64,000 nucleotides of DNA. Origin: Variovorax paradoxus. Its GTDB lineage: Bacteria; Pseudomonadota; Gammaproteobacteria; Burkholderiales; Burkholderiaceae_C. Location of the stretch: the NCBI RefSeq assembly GCF_024734665.1, contig NZ_CP102931.1:4152001-4216000 (forward strand). Direction: 5' to 3'. Shown in pieces: positions 36,134-45,216 of the stretch. How positions within the stretch are numbered: position 1 is the first letter of the stretch; each line of letters begins with the position of its first letter. The position numbers were made by a program, and so were the translations under genes. Under the pieces are notes generated by a model that saw only the letters and a program-made list of their open reading frames with translations, had not been told where the DNA came from and ran no database searches.

Positions 36134-37533
36134 TGGCGAAACTTACTGTTCGGGCGATCGAGGCTGCCAAGCCACGAGAAAAGCCGTACAAGCTCACGGT
36201 AGACACCGGGCTACATATCCGCGTCGCAGCCAACGGAGAAAAGCGGTGGCTCGTCAAATACGTGGTTGACGGCAGGCAGCGAGAAGCCCGCCTCCCCAAG
36301 CCTTATGGGAGCAGCGGCGAAGGGTTTATGGGAGTGGCTGACGCCGCCGCTGAGAACGCAAGAATTCAATCGCTAGCCCGGTCCGGCATTGACTTTCAGC
36401 AACAGGCGGCGGAAGCCCTGGCCAAGGAACGCCAAGCAGCAGAGCAGCTGCGTGCCACCCTGCTCCCATTTTCCGAGATGTTCGACGCATGGCTGTCGAC
36501 CGGCGTGCTGCGTAAAGACGGTAATGCAGAACTGCGCAGGTCCTTCCAAAAAGACGTCCTCCCCGCTATCGGCAACAAGCCGATCAAGGAGTTGACGGAA
36601 CACGATCTTCGTAAAGTTCTCACCTCCATCGTGGAACGCGGCCGCAACCGCATGGCGGTGCGCGTTTATCGCGACCTCGTTCAACTGTTCGCATGGGGCG
36701 AGAAACGCAAGCCTTGGCGAGAATTGCTCATAGAGCAGAACCCCGCCGAGTTACTCGAGATCGAAAAAATCGTCGCTCCCGAGTACGACATCAACGATGA
36801 GCGCGAACGCGTGCTGTCGCCGGATGAACTACGGGAGCTTCAGAATGTCTTCCACCACATGCGAGAAGCGCGGCAAAACGCCAAGGACAAGCGCGCCGTT
36901 TCCCATGGCCTGAAGCGCGAAAGTCAAATTGCAATCTGGATTTGCTTGTCCACCCTTTGCCGCATCGGCGAGTTGCTGATGGCCGAGTGGGAGCACGTGG
37001 ACACGGAAACTGGCGTCTGGCGCATCCCGAAGAAAAACACCAAGCAAACTAATGCCAGGCAGCAGGACCACATCGTCTACCTAAGCGCCTTTGCTCTGCG
37101 GCAGTTTCAGGCGCTCAAGGCACTTCAGAGCGACAAGATCGGTCCCTGGTGTTTCCCCGCGCGCAACGCCAAGAAAATCAACAACGCCGAGAACACACAC
37201 GTGTGTTTGAAAAGCGTGTCGAAGCAGATTGGTGACCGACAGACCATGTTCAAGGAACGCAAGGCGCTTAAGAACCGAACCAACGACAACACGCTAGTGC
37301 TTGCCAATGGCACCAATGGGGAATGGACGCCGCATGACATGCGCCGCACGGGTGCCACGATGATGCAGCGGGCAGGCATTGGCTTGGACATCATCGACCG
37401 GTGCCAGAACCATGTGCTCGGTGGCAGCAAGGTGCGGCGGGCATATTTGCACCATGACTACGCGCCTGAGAAGCGAGCGGCATGGGATCTGCTGAGTCAG
37501 AAGATCGAAGAAGCACTGAGCATGCAAGGGTAG
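36133..37533 (+). CDS. Tyrosine site-specific integrase, P4 type
   Basis: 466 residues. N-terminal DUF4102-type arm-binding domain (MAKLTVRAIEAAKPREKPYKL, given by its first residues MAKLTVRAIEAAK), then a SAM-like core-binding domain (about 110-200) and a catalytic domain. Catalytic residues: arginine in TLCRIGELL, HDMRR box in TPHDMRRTGATMM, and tyrosine in the C-terminal RAYLHHDY. It integrates a genomic island at a tRNA 3' end, here tRNA-Pro(GGG). Expression may be self-limited through the 11-base repeats at the start codon. Confidence 0.93.
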   Translation: MAKLTVRAIEAAKPREKPYKLTVDTGLHIRVAANGEKRWLVKYVVDGRQREARLPKPYGSSGEGFMGVADAAAENARIQSLARSGIDFQQQAAEALAKERQAAEQLRATLLPFSEMFDAWLSTGVLRKDGNAELRRSFQKDVLPAIGNKPIKELTEHDLRKVLTSIVERGRNRMAVRVYRDLVQLFAWGEKRKPWRELLIEQNPAELLEIEKIVAPEYDINDERERVLSPDELRELQNVFHHMREARQNAKDKRAVSHGLKRESQIAIWICLSTLCRIGELLMAEWEHVDTETGVWRIPKKNTKQTNARQQDHIVYLSAFALRQFQALKALQSDKIGPWCFPARNAKKINNAENTHVCLKSVSKQIGDRQTMFKERKALKNRTNDNTLVLANGTNGEWTPHDMRRTGATMMQRAGIGLDIIDRCQNHVLGGSKVRRAYLHHDYAPEKRAAWDLLSQKIEEALSMQG

Positions 37534-38165
37534 ATTGAAATGCCGCCAGCGAGGCCTAATCATTCCGGGATGGTCCTAAAGTAGATCAACTGCACCCGAG
37601 GGCTCGGACCTAGCACACGCCTGCGCTTGCACGATGGCGCATGCGCCGATAGGCACTCTGTGTCGATCCGAGTGCCCTGAGCTGCAGTTGCCAGCAGCAC
37701 CAATCAACGGCGGCCTCAGATGCGTTTCGCGCGCTCGGCATGAGCGACTCGGCAGTGACCCGATATTGCGGCATAGAACCGGGAATTGGACGCAGCCGAC
37801 TTAGCAGCCCCGCATTGACCGAAGTTGTCTACGCAGGTATATTCATACCTGATTCGAGGCCTTACCTCTACTTTCAGATCAGGGCACGACCGCAATGGTC
37901 AGCTCGGGAGCCAGTTAAGCGACTAGCGTGACTGGCTTCTTACTTTTACGCGCTACTCCTTTTTCCGGCTGGCACTCCAGTCGTCGAACCCCATACGCCA
38001 GACGCCGCCGTCACGACGGGGCGAAGCTTTAGGCTGCCTTCTTTGCGCAGGCCGAAGGCTTAACTCTGCGCCGGATCGCGATGAAATGCGCCACCGCTTT
38101 ACGTATCCGGCTGACTAGCGCGCTTTCCCAAAAGCGATTTGTTAAGAAGTTTTATGAGGATTCCC
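37534..38165. other. 632-bp intergenic region, no gene recognised
   Basis: Several short frames occur on both strands (for example 37740-37931 on the plus strand) but none has a good start signal or family resemblance. No terminator or repeat was noticed. Confidence 0.4.
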
Positions 38166-38348
38166 ATGGACCCTCCGCAGCAGTTCGTTCGTCTTAAAAA
38201 GTTTATTGAGTTGATGGGTTGGTCACGCTCGACCTACTACAACCGCGTGCGCGCAGGTCTTATCCCCAAAGCCCAAAGCAATGGGCCCGGGACCAAGGGC
38301 TATTACGCTGCTGTAGTTACCGAAATTCAACGGTCGCTTGGCAGCTAG
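38166..38348 (+). CDS. AlpA-like excisionase/transcriptional regulator
   Basis: 60 residues from ATG 38166, with GAGGA upstream; an alternative in-frame ATG lies at 38154. FVRLKKFIELMGWSRSTYYNR followed by GLIPKAQSNGPGTKGYY is the HTH of the AlpA/MerR-like small regulators. These are usual in P4-type islands, where they activate integrase expression or act as directionality factors. Confidence 0.78.
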   Translation: MDPPQQFVRLKKFIELMGWSRSTYYNRVRAGLIPKAQSNGPGTKGYYAAVVTEIQRSLGS

Positions 38349-38662
38349 ATCGGCGAGGCATTTGCCGCCACGCTGGGCATTCGACGGCCTCCCTTGGGCC
38401 GGTCAGTCGTGATTCTCGAATAGTGGATCTTGGCAAGCCGGCTCACCCTACGTTCTTCACCCACGGCAGCCGTCAAAGGTCTGCCGTTGGGCGGAGCTTT
38501 TCCGCTGCTCTGCCTATGCCAGCGAAGTTGTACATAGGCCCAGCAATCCGGCTACCGCGGTCGTAACGAGCATTCGCGAGGACCGGCCTACTTTTAATAG
38601 CCCCTTCGAGCCGGCGGCCATCACTCCACCTGCCGCTGCGCTCGATCCATTCGAGATAACGA
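38349..38662. other. 314-bp intergenic region, nothing recognised
   Basis: No gene, repeat or clear terminator was found between the AlpA-like regulator and the next protein gene. Confidence 0.4.
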
Positions 38663-39646
38663 ATGCCTCCCAAGAAGACCCCAGAGACGGCTAAGCCTGT
38701 CAAACGTAGTGCGTCCGACGCCTACCAGAACACGATGTGGGAACAACACATCGCATCACCCCGCCCCGCTGGCCTCCAGATAGTCGCCACCTTGACGGAC
38801 AACCTGATCCAGGACACCTCCGGCGTCCTCCTCCGGATGCTCAGTCGCCTCAAATCGCTTCCGTACTTGCCGCAGTCAGCCGACATGTCCATTGGAGCTG
38901 TTGTCGGCGGCTCGCCAGCGAAGTTCATGATCGAAAGCCGCCTCATGGAGATGTACCTGCCAAAGCAGAAAGACGAGAGCAAGAAGAAGCGCAAGCAACC
39001 CGTTTTGCTGCACCCGTGTCTGGATGAAGCCGCGACCTGGCTGAGCGGTCCAACGCGCCTAGATCTCGATCGCTTGATCACTGACCCCGCCTCCCCGGAA
39101 GTCTTGCTTCTTCAGATTCCATCGCCTGGGCTGATCGTTTCTATGGCCAATGACCTGGCCTCCCTCCGGGAGGCCGCACTTGTCCACAAGAAGCACATCG
39201 TGGTGGTCGCACAAGTCGCCAGCTGCGAAGACCTCGTCATCCTCGGCGCTGCGGCCGATGAGACTGTTCTGTGCAAGGAATGCGAGCCCGATCCTGAGTT
39301 CAGCGTCGCCATTTCGATGGAGTACTTGACTTGCGAGAACTTCTTCGCTGACGGATGCGGCAAGGTGATGGTGCAAGTAGCGCGCGGTCGCGAGCGCTTC
39401 AAACTGGACTTCCAGCCCTTCGCGGCGAGCGCGGTCAAAGATCGCGTGATCTGGTACCTCGCCGCTGAAGAAAAGCCTCGCGCCCTGATCGCCAACGCCG
39501 TCGGGCTCAGCATCGAGCAGGTCGATGCCCGACTTGCGGCAATGCGCCCCCTGCGCCACTCGCACCTCCCGAGCAACTGGCATTCTCGTTACGCCGGCGC
39601 GTACGAGAGGTCCGCCAACATGGAAACCCCGTCCAACAACAAGTAG
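38663..39646 (+). CDS. Hypothetical island protein with RecA-like look and C-terminal HTH
   Basis: 327 residues, family not recognised. Residues about 100-230 alternate beta strands and helices (PEVLLLQIPSPGLIVSMAND, HKKHIVVVAQVASCEDLVI, DETVLCKECE) in a way that recalls a RecA/DnaB-type core, but no Walker A motif is visible. Residues about 270-300 (RALIANAVGLSIEQVDARLAA) look like a sigma-4 type helix-turn-helix. The N terminus is Lys/Pro-rich. It lies 45 bases before the replication-initiator-like gene and is probably co-transcribed with it. Confidence 0.6.
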   Translation: MPPKKTPETAKPVKRSASDAYQNTMWEQHIASPRPAGLQIVATLTDNLIQDTSGVLLRMLSRLKSLPYLPQSADMSIGAVVGGSPAKFMIESRLMEMYLPKQKDESKKKRKQPVLLHPCLDEAATWLSGPTRLDLDRLITDPASPEVLLLQIPSPGLIVSMANDLASLREAALVHKKHIVVVAQVASCEDLVILGAAADETVLCKECEPDPEFSVAISMEYLTCENFFADGCGKVMVQVARGRERFKLDFQPFAASAVKDRVIWYLAAEEKPRALIANAVGLSIEQVDARLAAMRPLRHSHLPSNWHSRYAGAYERSANMETPSNNK

Positions 39647-39663
39647 GTCAACCTTCACTTATC

Positions 39664-39684
39664 GCGGCCGCCCTGCGCGGCCGC
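39664..39684 (+). terminator. GC-rich hairpin between the two island genes
   Basis: Two copies of GCGGCCGC separated by five bases form a strong hairpin just before TACTTTC. It could be a weak terminator or attenuator between 39646 and 39692. Confidence 0.35.
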
Positions 39685-39691
39685 TACTTTC

Positions 39692-40522
39692 ATGCTCAAT
39701 TTCTTTCTCAAGCGCTTCTTCGATGCGTTCGACCGCATCGACATTTGGATTGACCTGCACCCCGGCCAAGAATGGGTCGACAGCCTGCCCGAGAAGGTCA
39801 CCATCGATCCGGTCAACGTCCCCTACAACCCGCGCTGGAAATACGTTCTTCGCGTGCTTCAGCCCGACGCGAGCACCCTGCGCTTCCTTCAACGCATGCT
39901 GGGCATTCGCATTGCAGCTCAGGTCGCGTACGTCGAGATTGCCCGGGACTATCCGGTCCGTTGGAAGGTTGATGCGCAGCGCCTCGAGCGTTACTTTCTT
40001 CGCACGATCACGATGCGATACGGACCGGCGCAGGTGACCAAGCACAAGAACACGCACTACTTCGGAAAGCCCCACGCTCCCCGTCGCCTCGTCACCTACT
40101 CCGATCGCAAGTCCAAGCTGGCCACCGCCGCGCAAGGCCATCGCTGCTTGCACACCGAGATCCGCTTGCAAGAGACGCAACTGATTGAGCGGATAGGTCT
40201 CGGCACCGTCGAAGCACTGATCGACTTCAAATTCAGCAAGTTCTGGGCAACGCAGGTCCGCTATCACGCGTTTGGCAACCGGGCCGCGATGGGGACCGCG
40301 CTGAGTCGATCCGCTTGCCGAGGTACTGGGGATGGTGCGCTTCAGGCTCGTATTCGCCGGGCGCTCACGAGCCCGAAGTACACAGCAGGCGACGCGTTCG
40401 TCCTCCAGATCCTGTGCCGGAAGCGCCCCTCGGTGACCAAGGCTCTGCTGCCGATGACTGCGAAGGCATGGCTGCGCGAAGCGGCCCGCGTCATCGCGGC
40501 GCCCCCTCGCGAGTGGCCCTGA
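39692..40522 (+). CDS. Probable replication initiation protein (Rep_trans-like)
   Basis: 276 residues. The middle shows HYFGKPHAPRRLVTYSDRKSK followed by CLHTEIRLQ, given here as YFG, TYSDRK and HTEIRL. The order YxG - YDK-like lysine - RxE matches rolling-circle initiators of the Rep_trans/RstA group, in which the tyrosine and acidic residues carry out nicking. The N-terminal half (RIDIWIDLHPG, WKYVLRVLQP) fits the DNA-binding part. Identification rests on motif order only. A terminator follows at 40566. Confidence 0.5.
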   Translation: MLNFFLKRFFDAFDRIDIWIDLHPGQEWVDSLPEKVTIDPVNVPYNPRWKYVLRVLQPDASTLRFLQRMLGIRIAAQVAYVEIARDYPVRWKVDAQRLERYFLRTITMRYGPAQVTKHKNTHYFGKPHAPRRLVTYSDRKSKLATAAQGHRCLHTEIRLQETQLIERIGLGTVEALIDFKFSKFWATQVRYHAFGNRAAMGTALSRSACRGTGDGALQARIRRALTSPKYTAGDAFVLQILCRKRPSVTKALLPMTAKAWLREAARVIAAPPREWP

Positions 40523-40565
40523 GGATCTGCACCTGGTATAGGTACCGGATCTTCATCCAGCCCCC

Positions 40566-40606
40566 GGCCCTCAACCGATCAAAACATCGTGTTGGGGGCC
40601 CTTTTT
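40566..40606 (+). terminator. Rho-independent terminator
   Basis: GGCCCTCAAC pairs with GTTGGGGGCC (one G-T pair), extended by CGAT/ATCG inside around a CAAAAC loop, and is followed by CTTTTTC. It ends the replication-initiator transcript. Confidence 0.8.
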
Positions 40607-40797
40607 CATGCGATTCAGAGCACTTTTCGCACCTCCACCCTCGGCCAAAACACCTCACTTTCTCGGCCGAAACACTACATCGAGTGCCCCATCCATCCTG
40701 CTCAATCAGAAGGATGGCGAAGGCCAAAGAGGCGGCAGATGCCAAGAGCTGCCGCCCTTCACTTCATCGATCAGCGTTTTCAAGGAGTTCCTTCATC

Positions 40798-42672
40798 GTG
40801 CCCATCAAGACCACAAGGGCCATGCGCCGCGTCATCCGTAGCACGGACAGATTCACCGAAGTCACAGCCGTCCCCGGTGGTGGCAAGACCACCACCGCCG
40901 TAGCTCGCGTTAAGCATCTTCTCAACCAGGATCCCGCTGCCCGAATTCAGATCCTTTCGGCCACCAACGCCACGGTCGTGAATTTCAGGCAACGCCTCCA
41001 GGCCGCCGACGTCAACATCAGCGCCGGCAGGGTCGAACAAGACGGCAGGACCAGCAAGGACGCCACCGTCAACGTGTCTACTATCCATGCTCTCTTCTAC
41101 GGCCTGATTCGTCGTCACCACCGTCGTCTTGGCTATCGTGCAGTTCCCGCGGTTGTCGATCCCTCCCGTTTGACCAAGATCCTCGAACGGATCGATGGCA
41201 GCTCTCACGCTGGGAAGACGGGTGCGAGTTTCTGCGCAGCTAAGCAGGGATCCGCAAGGAGGTCCGCTGTTCGCTCCAAGACCTCGACCGCCAAATTGAC
41301 CCGCGATCAGGCCTACGAAGATCACAAGCGTTCGTCCGGCGCGATTGACTACGACGACATGCTTCGGCTGGGTCTCTGTCTGATGGCCCAACTATCTGGC
41401 GAAGAACTAGGGATCGATCACCTGATCGTCGACGAATGGCAAGACTGCACGCCCACCCAGGCCAAACTGATTGCAGGGTTGGCCCAACGAGTGCAGACCA
41501 CGGCCGTGCTGGGCGATCGCCTGCAGATGATCTACGGGTTCGCGGGCGGCCGGTACACCTCGCTTCGTCGAGCGCTGGTCGAGGCTGGCGTCGTGCTGGT
41601 TGACGATGAGTCGAAGAAACACGTGCTGCGCCGGTCCCATCGGCTGACAGCCGAGATCGCAGATCTTGCTCAAGCCGTGGCTGCGCCTTTAGATCCACCC
41701 GCCATCAAGACCGACAAGACGGGCACAGCTCCGGCGTTGATCCAGGCGTCGGATACACGCACCCTGGCCAGCACCGTGGCGAAGCGCGTAAGCAAACTGC
41801 TGCGACGGGGCGTGCCGCCCTCCGAAATCGCGCTGTTGGGTCGCACGCGAGCCGTTCTCCACCCCTTGGCACAGGAACTCGCCGCCCGCAACGTAGCGAC
41901 GTTGCTCGCCGGATCCGACGGCCACTACCAGGCCGTCCTAGATGTGCTGTGGCTAGTCGACAAGTTCGAGGACCTGCGTGACTATGGGATCGGCCTTGAC
42001 GCCAGCACCGGCGGTCGCCGTGCCCGCATGACGGCCGAATTGGAGGCCGAGATGCGCGATAGGCTGGGCCTAGACGATTCAGCCTGGCTGATCGATCTAT
42101 CCGGCGCCACGGAGGACTACGGTGCCGACCCGAATGTCAAGACCACGCGGATGGTTCTTCCGAAGCTCGAGAAGTGGGACCAGTTTGTTAACGAGTTCCT
42201 CAACATCACCGGCGGAAAAAACACGGAGGGCGCATACAGAGCTTGCGTCCGTGCGTACTTGAGGCTTCACGGCGGTGTCAACGCCAACAAGGTGCTACGC
42301 AACGCATTGAATCGATGGGAGCCTCTGTCCCGACGCTTCGCGTGCGCCGCAGAGATGAGCGTCCATATCCAAGAGATCGCCGGCACCGGCGCGATTACCT
42401 GCTCCACCATCCATGCCGCGAAGGGCATGGAGTGGGACTACGTCTTTGTGATTGGCGTCACAGAGGGTGTGCTACCCGATCGCCGCTCGACGACGGTTGA
42501 AAAGTTGGACGAGGAGCGCCGCGTCCTCTACGTAGCTATCACCCGCGCACGCAAGCGGATTTGGCTGGGCCACTCGCCAATCAAGGTAAGTGGCGTCCGC
42601 CGCGAATACTCAAAGCTGAGCCGTTTTCTCGTCGAGCCGGGGGTGCAGGCCGCCTTGCAATGTGCAGTTTGA
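40798..42672 (+). CDS. UvrD/Rep-like superfamily 1 DNA helicase
   Basis: 624 residues from GTG 40798, with AAGGAG about 10 bases upstream; the open frame extends to 40315 but the upstream part crosses a terminator. Helicase motifs in order: Walker A AVPGGGKTTTA, LSATNATVVNF (Ia), HLIVDEWQDCTPTQ (II), LGDRLQMIYGFAGG (III), STIHAAKGMEWDYVFV (V) and LYVAITRARKRIWLG (VI). It unwinds DNA using ATP. A helicase beside a rolling-circle-type initiator suggests a role in replication of the excised island. A Lys/Arg-rich insertion lies at about residues 135-170. Confidence 0.9.
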   Translation: MPIKTTRAMRRVIRSTDRFTEVTAVPGGGKTTTAVARVKHLLNQDPAARIQILSATNATVVNFRQRLQAADVNISAGRVEQDGRTSKDATVNVSTIHALFYGLIRRHHRRLGYRAVPAVVDPSRLTKILERIDGSSHAGKTGASFCAAKQGSARRSAVRSKTSTAKLTRDQAYEDHKRSSGAIDYDDMLRLGLCLMAQLSGEELGIDHLIVDEWQDCTPTQAKLIAGLAQRVQTTAVLGDRLQMIYGFAGGRYTSLRRALVEAGVVLVDDESKKHVLRRSHRLTAEIADLAQAVAAPLDPPAIKTDKTGTAPALIQASDTRTLASTVAKRVSKLLRRGVPPSEIALLGRTRAVLHPLAQELAARNVATLLAGSDGHYQAVLDVLWLVDKFEDLRDYGIGLDASTGGRRARMTAELEAEMRDRLGLDDSAWLIDLSGATEDYGADPNVKTTRMVLPKLEKWDQFVNEFLNITGGKNTEGAYRACVRAYLRLHGGVNANKVLRNALNRWEPLSRRFACAAEMSVHIQEIAGTGAITCSTIHAAKGMEWDYVFVIGVTEGVLPDRRSTTVEKLDEERRVLYVAITRARKRIWLGHSPIKVSGVRREYSKLSRFLVEPGVQAALQCAV

Positions 42673-42679
42673 GCTGAAG

Positions 42680-42990
42680 CAGCGGATGCTGGGAAGAGCC
42701 CTGCTCGACGAACGCCTACTCGAACCGATTCGGGTGGTCGAAGCTGTTGAGCAGCACGCTCACCGTCAGGACGATTCACCAAGCCAAGGGGATGGAATGG
42801 GACTATATCTTCGTGATCGGAGTGACGGGCGGCGTACCCCCCGACACCCAGAGTCAAAAGAGCAACTGGACGAGGAACGCCGGCTACCGAATATAGCCGT
42901 CACGCGCACCAACAGTGCCTATGTCTGCACCACGCCCCGATGTGGAGCCGACACGCGCGCCAGACGTTCACCAAGGAATCGCGCTTCATG
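42680..42990 (+). pseudogene. Decayed, frameshifted C-terminal fragment of a second UvrD-like helicase
   Basis: One frame reads RTIHQAKGMEWDYIFVIG then GVTGGVPPD, matching motif V of the intact helicase just upstream. After a shift the next frame reads EQLDEERRLPNIAVTRT, matching EKLDEERRVLYVAITRA of motif VI. The rest is broken. It is a diverged tail from a duplicated or replaced helicase, not functional as it stands. Confidence 0.7.
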
Positions 42991-43206
42991 ACCAGCAAGG
43001 CCGTGAAAGCCTCACTAAAGAAGTGAGGCTGGCTTCGAGCGGCTATCGCCGCTAGGGGCCGCTACAAGACCACCGAGCCGGCAGGCGCTGCAGAACACCA
43101 CGGACCCGCCCCCCGAATTTCCGTTTGCGGCTGCCATTCCATCAGCAGCCTGACGAGCCCAAGCTGATTGAAGAGGACAGGTCAAAGCGACGCCTCGCCT
43201 TTAGAT

Positions 43207-43236
43207 TTGACATTGTCATATATTTTTTGCTAATCT
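43207..43236 (+). promoter_or_regulatory. Sigma-70 promoter with overlapping 11-bp palindrome
   Basis: TTGACA (43207-43212), 18 bases, TAATCT (43231-43236), then a 19-base leader and GGAGG 5 bases before ATG 43256. TGACA-T-TGTCA (43208-43218) is a perfect palindrome over the -35 element, a good repressor site for the XRE protein of the same operon. Confidence 0.7.
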
Positions 43237-43255
43237 TCTGACACTGGAGGTTCTC

Positions 43256-43825
43256 ATGAGCGACGGACCATATCGAAGCTTGCCGATGTCCCGGGCCTGG
43301 AAACGGCTGGCAAAGCTTGCAGAAAATGCCAATTTCGATCCGACCGACACGGCTACTGCGGCGATGCGCGCCCTCGCGAGTACCTGGGCCAGCGAGGTTC
43401 CGTCCCAGGTATCCAAGGGCCTACGGGACGTATTCCTTGCCAGCGAGCCCGGCTTGTTCGGCGATGGCCAGACGACGCAGGCACAAGCGCTCTCCAGTAA
43501 CGCTGCCGGTTTCGGGCTGGGCCGTTTGCTGACGGAACATGCCGTTGTGGTGCTCGCGGAAGGGATGCACGGCGAAACTGCTCTGGGAGAAACGGTCCAG
43601 CGGGCGCTCCATGCATATGCGGCTAGAGCGGCGCGGCAGATAGAAGAGCACTATTGCCGTCAGGCCTCCGGCAAACTCACCCGACAAGTCCGCGAGCGCA
43701 TTGCAGGAGCAATTGCGACGGCTGATTTCAGCGGGCTCGCCAAGCAATGCTCGGGGCTGGAGTCAAAGGTAAGCGGCCTGCGCCCCACCAAGCACACCTC
43801 CCTCGATGACGGGGTGTCACTATGA
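43256..43825 (+). CDS. Unknown helical protein, first gene of a QueC-like/XRE-ImmA/PIN operon
   Basis: 189 residues with a strong GGAGG ribosome binding site. Almost entirely alpha-helical and Ala-rich (TATAAMRALASTWASEVPSQ, FGLGRLLTEHAVVVLAEGM, LHAYAARAARQIEEHY). No signal peptide, membrane segment or recognised catalytic motif. Its last four bases overlap the start of the QueC-like gene (ATGA), so translation is coupled. It may be a scaffold or small subunit of the complex; family not recognised. Confidence 0.75.
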   Translation: MSDGPYRSLPMSRAWKRLAKLAENANFDPTDTATAAMRALASTWASEVPSQVSKGLRDVFLASEPGLFGDGQTTQAQALSSNAAGFGLGRLLTEHAVVVLAEGMHGETALGETVQRALHAYAARAARQIEEHYCRQASGKLTRQVRERIAGAIATADFSGLAKQCSGLESKVSGLRPTKHTSLDDGVSL

Positions 43826-45216
43826 CCGCAAAAGTCAGCGCTACGTCGCAGGAACATGCAGGCGCCAACGTGAGGGTCGATGTGACCGAAGCTGGTGAAC
43901 GTGCGCGCCGTGGACGTATCACCTGCGAAATCGGCGGGGACCTCGAGTTCTCGACGCAACACCTGGAAAGCTACTGCCTCGCTCAGTGGGAGCCGGTCAT
44001 TTTCGACGCCCTCGTCGTTACGGCCGCCGCCGAGTTTTGCGACCGCATCCAAAAGCGGCAGGCACACCACTGGGGTCGCGAGATTGAATTGCGGGTCCCC
44101 GTCCACGATCCCGAGCGCTGGAATGCACGGTCTGTCGCCCTACCCCTGAAGGATGCGCTCGACTTCTTGACCGGGGATCGCTGGACGCTTTCTTTTGTCG
44201 CACGGCGGGCCCAGGCGTTCGTACCACAGCAAGCGTCGCTCGACATCCCGGGTGACTGCAGCGCGGTCATCCCTTTCAGCGACGGCCTTGACTCCAGAGC
44301 CGTTGCCGGTCTCATGCACCGCGAATTGGGAGACCGACTGATAAGGGTACGGCTAGGGTCGAAAGAGTTCCGGCCCGTCACGGGAACGTCCGGCATGAAG
44401 CAGCCGTTTACGTCGATTCCTTATCGGGTCAAACCAAGGACCCGTGAATTTGTTGAATCCAGCGCGCGTTCCAGAGGGTTCAAGTTCTCCATGATCAGTG
44501 GGATTGCGGCTTACATGGTCAAAGCCGACCAAATCATCGTGACTGAAAGCGGCCAAGGCTCGCTCGGTCCTGCGCTCGTTCCCGTCGGCCAAGCCTACGA
44601 GGACTATCGCACCCATCCGCTCTTTACCGAGCGAATGGAGAAGCTGCTCAAGGGCTTGTTCGGTCGCGAGTTTCATTTCGTGTTCCCAAGACTTTGGAGC
44701 ACGAAAGGCGAGACGCTCGCGGCGTTTGCCCGTGAGTGCGAGGACGGCTCGTCCTGGAACACCACCTGGTCATGCTGGCAACAAAACCGGCACTCCTCGG
44801 TTGCCGGGCGCAAGCGTCAATGCGGCATTTGCGCGGCCTGTTTCTTGCGAAGGCTCAGTGTTCATGCGGCAGGCCTTGAGGAAGTTCCCGAGACCTATGT
44901 ATGGGAAAACCTGTCGGCAAGCTCGTTTGAGGCCGGTGCCGCTTCTGCATTCAATCGGATCACGAGCGCGCATCGAGAATATGCCATCGCGGGTGCCTTG
45001 CATCTCGACCATCTCGCGACCATCAGGTCGTCGCCCGCAAACCACGGAACGCTGGACCTTGCGGTCTCTCAACTCAGTCGATCCCGCTCGATCCCGGCGG
45101 CAGAGGTCAGAACCTCTCTTAATCGACTGCTCGACAAACATGAAAGTGAATGGATGCAATATCTTGGCTACCTCGGGCCGAACTCGTTCATAGCGGACTG
45201 GGTTCCGCGGCGATGA
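43822..45216 (+). CDS. QueC-like PP-loop ATP-dependent enzyme
   Basis: 464 residues. A PP-loop motif IPFSDGLDSRAVAGLM (a variant of SGGxDS) lies near residues 154-165. The C-terminal half has a zinc-binding cysteine group RKRQCGICAACFLRRLSVHA (core CGICAAC), as in QueC, the enzyme that makes 7-cyano-7-deazaguanine. The long N-terminal region (about 150 residues) and C-terminal 100 residues are not found in housekeeping QueC. Extended QueC-like proteins are known in phage defence (QatC, CBASS-linked QueC). No other queuosine genes are nearby, so a protein- or nucleic-acid-modifying role is more likely than preQ0 synthesis. Overlaps both neighbours by four bases. Confidence 0.78.
   Translation: MTAKVSATSQEHAGANVRVDVTEAGERARRGRITCEIGGDLEFSTQHLESYCLAQWEPVIFDALVVTAAAEFCDRIQKRQAHHWGREIELRVPVHDPERWNARSVALPLKDALDFLTGDRWTLSFVARRAQAFVPQQASLDIPGDCSAVIPFSDGLDSRAVAGLMHRELGDRLIRVRLGSKEFRPVTGTSGMKQPFTSIPYRVKPRTREFVESSARSRGFKFSMISGIAAYMVKADQIIVTESGQGSLGPALVPVGQAYEDYRTHPLFTERMEKLLKGLFGREFHFVFPRLWSTKGETLAAFARECEDGSSWNTTWSCWQQNRHSSVAGRKRQCGICAACFLRRLSVHAAGLEEVPETYVWENLSASSFEAGAASAFNRITSAHREYAIAGALHLDHLATIRSSPANHGTLDLAVSQLSRSRSIPAAEVRTSLNRLLDKHESEWMQYLGYLGPNSFIADWVPRR

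Noticed and set aside
37740..37931. 63-codon frame after the integrase
   Set aside because: No start signal, odd composition and no recognisable domain.
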